64,000 nucleotides of DNA, from NCBI GenBank assembly GCA_009760855.2, contig WPIO01000212.1:215001-279000 (forward strand), given 5' to 3'. Positions within the stretch are counted from its first letter, which is position 1. Each line of letters starts with the position of its first letter. The notes beneath the pieces are model-generated. The model searched no databases and had not been told where the DNA came from. It saw only the letters and a program-made list of their open reading frames with translations. A program made the translations under genes and the position numbers. Source of the DNA: Cristatella mucedo. Its lineage: Eukaryota > Bryozoa > Phylactolaemata > Cristatellidae. Positions 61,748 to 64,000 of this stretch are shown here, piece by piece.

Positions 61748-62528
61748 TTCATAACATTGCTAAAATTCAGGCTTGTTTAGATAAGGATACCACGTCCAAG
61801 TTGGTCCATGCATTCGTGACATCCCGTCTCGACTTCTGCAACTCACTGCTTACTAGCCTACCGGCATGTGCGATCAGGCGATTGCAGCTGGTGTAAAACT
61901 CTGCAGCTAGGCTTGTCTGTCGTGAGCGTCACAGTTGCCACATCACACCACTTCTCGTCGACCTGCACTGGCTACCAGTCAAGCAGCGGATTGACTTGAA
62001 GGTTTTGTTGCTCACTTTTAGGTCCCTTCATTCTTTGGCTCCAGCCTATCTCTCAGATCTACTTCCCCCACCAGGCCAAGCATCGTACCACCGGCTTTTC
62101 GGAATCCAACAGTTTACCAATACCTCGTACAAACCTCAAATCCTTTGGAGACCGTGCATTTAGTTCGTATGCTCCCAAAGCCTGTAACTCCCTCCCGACT
62201 TGCATCAGAACATCCCCTGACTTGACCACATTTAAAAAGAATTTTAAAACACATCTATTTAGGACAGCATTTAGTGGGTCCCTGTGATTCGTCCTTGATA
62301 TGCTTATGCGTGCTGACACTGTGCATGCTGCCACTAACCACACTTGCATGCTGACCCTGTGCATGTCATCCCTAACCATGTTATTAATTTTGTTGGTTTA
62401 TCAAGCATAATATTGCTCACCATTCAATTGCATTTCCCTTTGCTGCAAATGTAAAGCGCCTAGAGAGAGATTAAATTCTCTGAGGGCGCTTTATCAAGTG
62501 CATTATTACTATTATTATAATTATTATT
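61748..62528 (+). mobile_element. Nested LINE-A insertion 2
   Basis: 5'-truncated plus-strand copy from ttcataacattgctaaaatt to the (ATT)n tail. Target duplication aaagc at 61743..61747 and 62529..62533. It covers the region encoding HNIAKIQACLDKDTTSK to the end, with stops, and closely resembles insertion 1 downstream. Confidence 0.92.
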
Positions 62529-62793
62529 AAAGCATAGGTACAACTGTGTGTCATCTGCATAGAAGTGAAAGCCAAGATTGAGCACGGCAACCACATCGGC
62601 AAGAGGGAGAGTATAAACTGTGAAGAGATGCAGATCAATCATAGAGCCCTTAGGTACTTCATACTTCAGTGCTTCCTCAGATGATCTTTGTCTGTTCACA
62701 ACAATACTCTGGAGTCTCCCACTGAAACAGAGTCTCGGCCATTGCAGTGCAATGCCAGTGATGCCCAGGCGAGATGGGAGACACTCAAGAAGA

Positions 62794-63875
62794 CCTCAAC
62801 CATCGCTCAAAGGGAAGTATCAGCAAGTGGCATGCAGAGTGAGTCGTTCAGAGTGGGCCGACAGCTTAATATCAACAAATGTGCTGAGAAGGATAGGGGT
62901 GGGGCATAACTCCCACCCTCTGCAATTCCAACATGCAAGTGGCTTCACACACCACAGCTTGGGTGCCAGCCGACCAGATCACCCACCCAACCTCCAGTAC
63001 TGGCTTTGCTAAGGCCCAGGAATCCAGCAATTCGTAATTATGCAGTACTCTCCGGCTGGAGGCAAACCATTTGCGAGGTGGCTGCTGGTGCACAGTGGCA
63101 TCTGCAGGCCAGAGCTGTGAGCATGCAGAGGTGCATTAAGAGGTGCAATTTCTTTTAGGAATCCTCATACTTACACTAGCGAGCTAATTGCGAGTCAGTG
63201 AGCGGTCTGACCTCGGAGATCTCGTGTTCTACTCGGCCATCTTGGAGATGCAGTGTTTTCAGCTGCAGGGCTAATGTTGGCCACACACTGGCACCGGCAG
63301 CTGCTTAAAACAAAAATGAAGCAAAGGCCGACGGATTTAGCAGCCTCACTGATGTGTTGATAGTTTCACAACAGCCTAAGTGGCTGTAGCGCTACTTTCA
63401 GTCGACAACAGATGACTGAATAAATGATTGAATTCTATTAAATGAATTTCTATTAAATGAATGAAGGCTTGAGGATTCGAATCGACCAAACGACCTTAAA
63501 GTGCAATCTACAGATCGAATACTAGAATGCACAGAAGGTTTTCCTCTTAGCTAGAAAATTCCCAGAATAATAACTCAGGCATGTATCACTTCCATCACAA
63601 TATCTGAATTCCTAGTCTCGTCCGAAAGAAAACTCCTTACCGTGCATAGAACTTCTGCCGAAGTAGGTGGCGACTGACATGCAAGACCTTAAACAAACTG
63701 TCCTTTTCAGAGTAGTGATCTTTAAGTATCTTTTTGCTTAAATTCAGAAGGTTTTTGCTTAATTGCAGAAGCTTTCAGACAGAAGATTGTACAATTGAAG
63801 CCTAACGGCAGCCAAACGCAAACACCAGGTGGCATTACGCAATAGCACCTCCGGTTTGAAATAACAATACTCAGA
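62794..63875. other. No gene recognised
   Basis: Unique sequence with short frames. A tgaatttctattaaatgaat local duplication is at 63430..63463. Confidence 0.45.
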
Positions 63876-63919
63876 TCTCTCTCTCTATATATATATGTAT
63901 ATATATATATATATGTGTG

Positions 63920-63959
<40 letters not shown>

Positions 63960-63974
63960 TGTGGGTGTGTGTGT
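63876..63974. repeat. Compound microsatellite (CT)n(AT)n(GT)n
   Basis: CT, AT and GT blocks in succession, with gcgtg and gggtg variants in the GT part. Confidence 0.95.
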
Positions 63975-64000
63975 ATCTGTGCACTTAACATGTGCTGTAA

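Larger units (their letters stand above)
60186..62793 (-). mobile_element. LINE-A host copy with two nested LINE-A insertions
   Basis: One minus-strand LINE-A is present in three consecutive pieces, 60186..60722, 61429..61747 and 62534..62793. Across each break the element sequence continues without loss, for example gcagtatccct | gtctaagcaagcccga. The uninterrupted copy at 31238 reads ggtctccctgtctaaac at the same place. The host tail (catttgcatagttccctcag) belongs to the subtype with a tatgcaaat end. Confidence 0.92.

Overview
This window reads as nuclear DNA of a multicellular animal. It has no bacterial-type operons. I see one spliced, cell-type gene, several families of L2/CR1-type LINEs, two tRNA-derived SINE families, a decayed hAT transposon and very long simple-sequence tracts. 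I cannot name the species. The GC-rich, alanine-rich exon, the L2-type LINEs with ATT tails and the GTF2IRD2/EPM2AIP1-like hAT transposase fit an aquatic invertebrate or an early-branching chordate such as a lamprey, but that is a guess.

The one host gene I can defend is on the minus strand at 55443..46132. It is a two-exon model of a histidine-acid-phosphatase-family protein that most resembles 2-phosphoxylose phosphatase 1 (PXYLP1). Exon 1 (55443..55290) gives a short cytosolic tail and a signal anchor and ends at a good donor in phase 1. Exon 2 (47489..46132) starts after a good acceptor in phase 1 and carries the whole catalytic domain, with the RHGxR motif near residue 68 and the HD motif near residue 412. 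The 7.8 kb intron is full of repeats. The join between the exons is inference.

The rest is repeat-built. (1) LINE-A: an L2-like element with an (ATT)n tail and a conserved 3' end. The longest copy is 14805..16517, and many 5'-truncated copies lie on both strands. At 60186..62793 one minus-strand copy carries two plus-strand copies nested inside it, each with a readable target-site duplication. (2) LINE-B: a second L2/CR1-like family ending in cattacattac (27.4, 29, 36.2, 47.7, 54.2 and 58.6 kb). (3) SINE-A: about nine copies with a class-II-like tRNA head. (4) SINE-B: five or six copies whose 3' tail closely matches the LINE-A tail, which suggests a SINE/LINE pair. (5) A decayed hAT element at 10.0..11.5 kb. 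(6) A 1.53 kb segment at 24255..25787 bounded by 68 bp inverted repeats that differ at one base; it is of no class I recognise. (7) Large GA/CT, CA/TG and AT tracts, several of which start exactly at a SINE or LINE tail.

The best leads for something undescribed are the 24255..25787 inverted-repeat segment, the SINE-B/LINE-A tail sharing, the nested LINE-A locus, the 44 bp perfect palindrome beside a 92 bp foldback at 53.7 kb, and the two-exon phosphatase gene. Most long open frames are artefacts of dinucleotide or hexanucleotide repeats, or GC-rich shadows.
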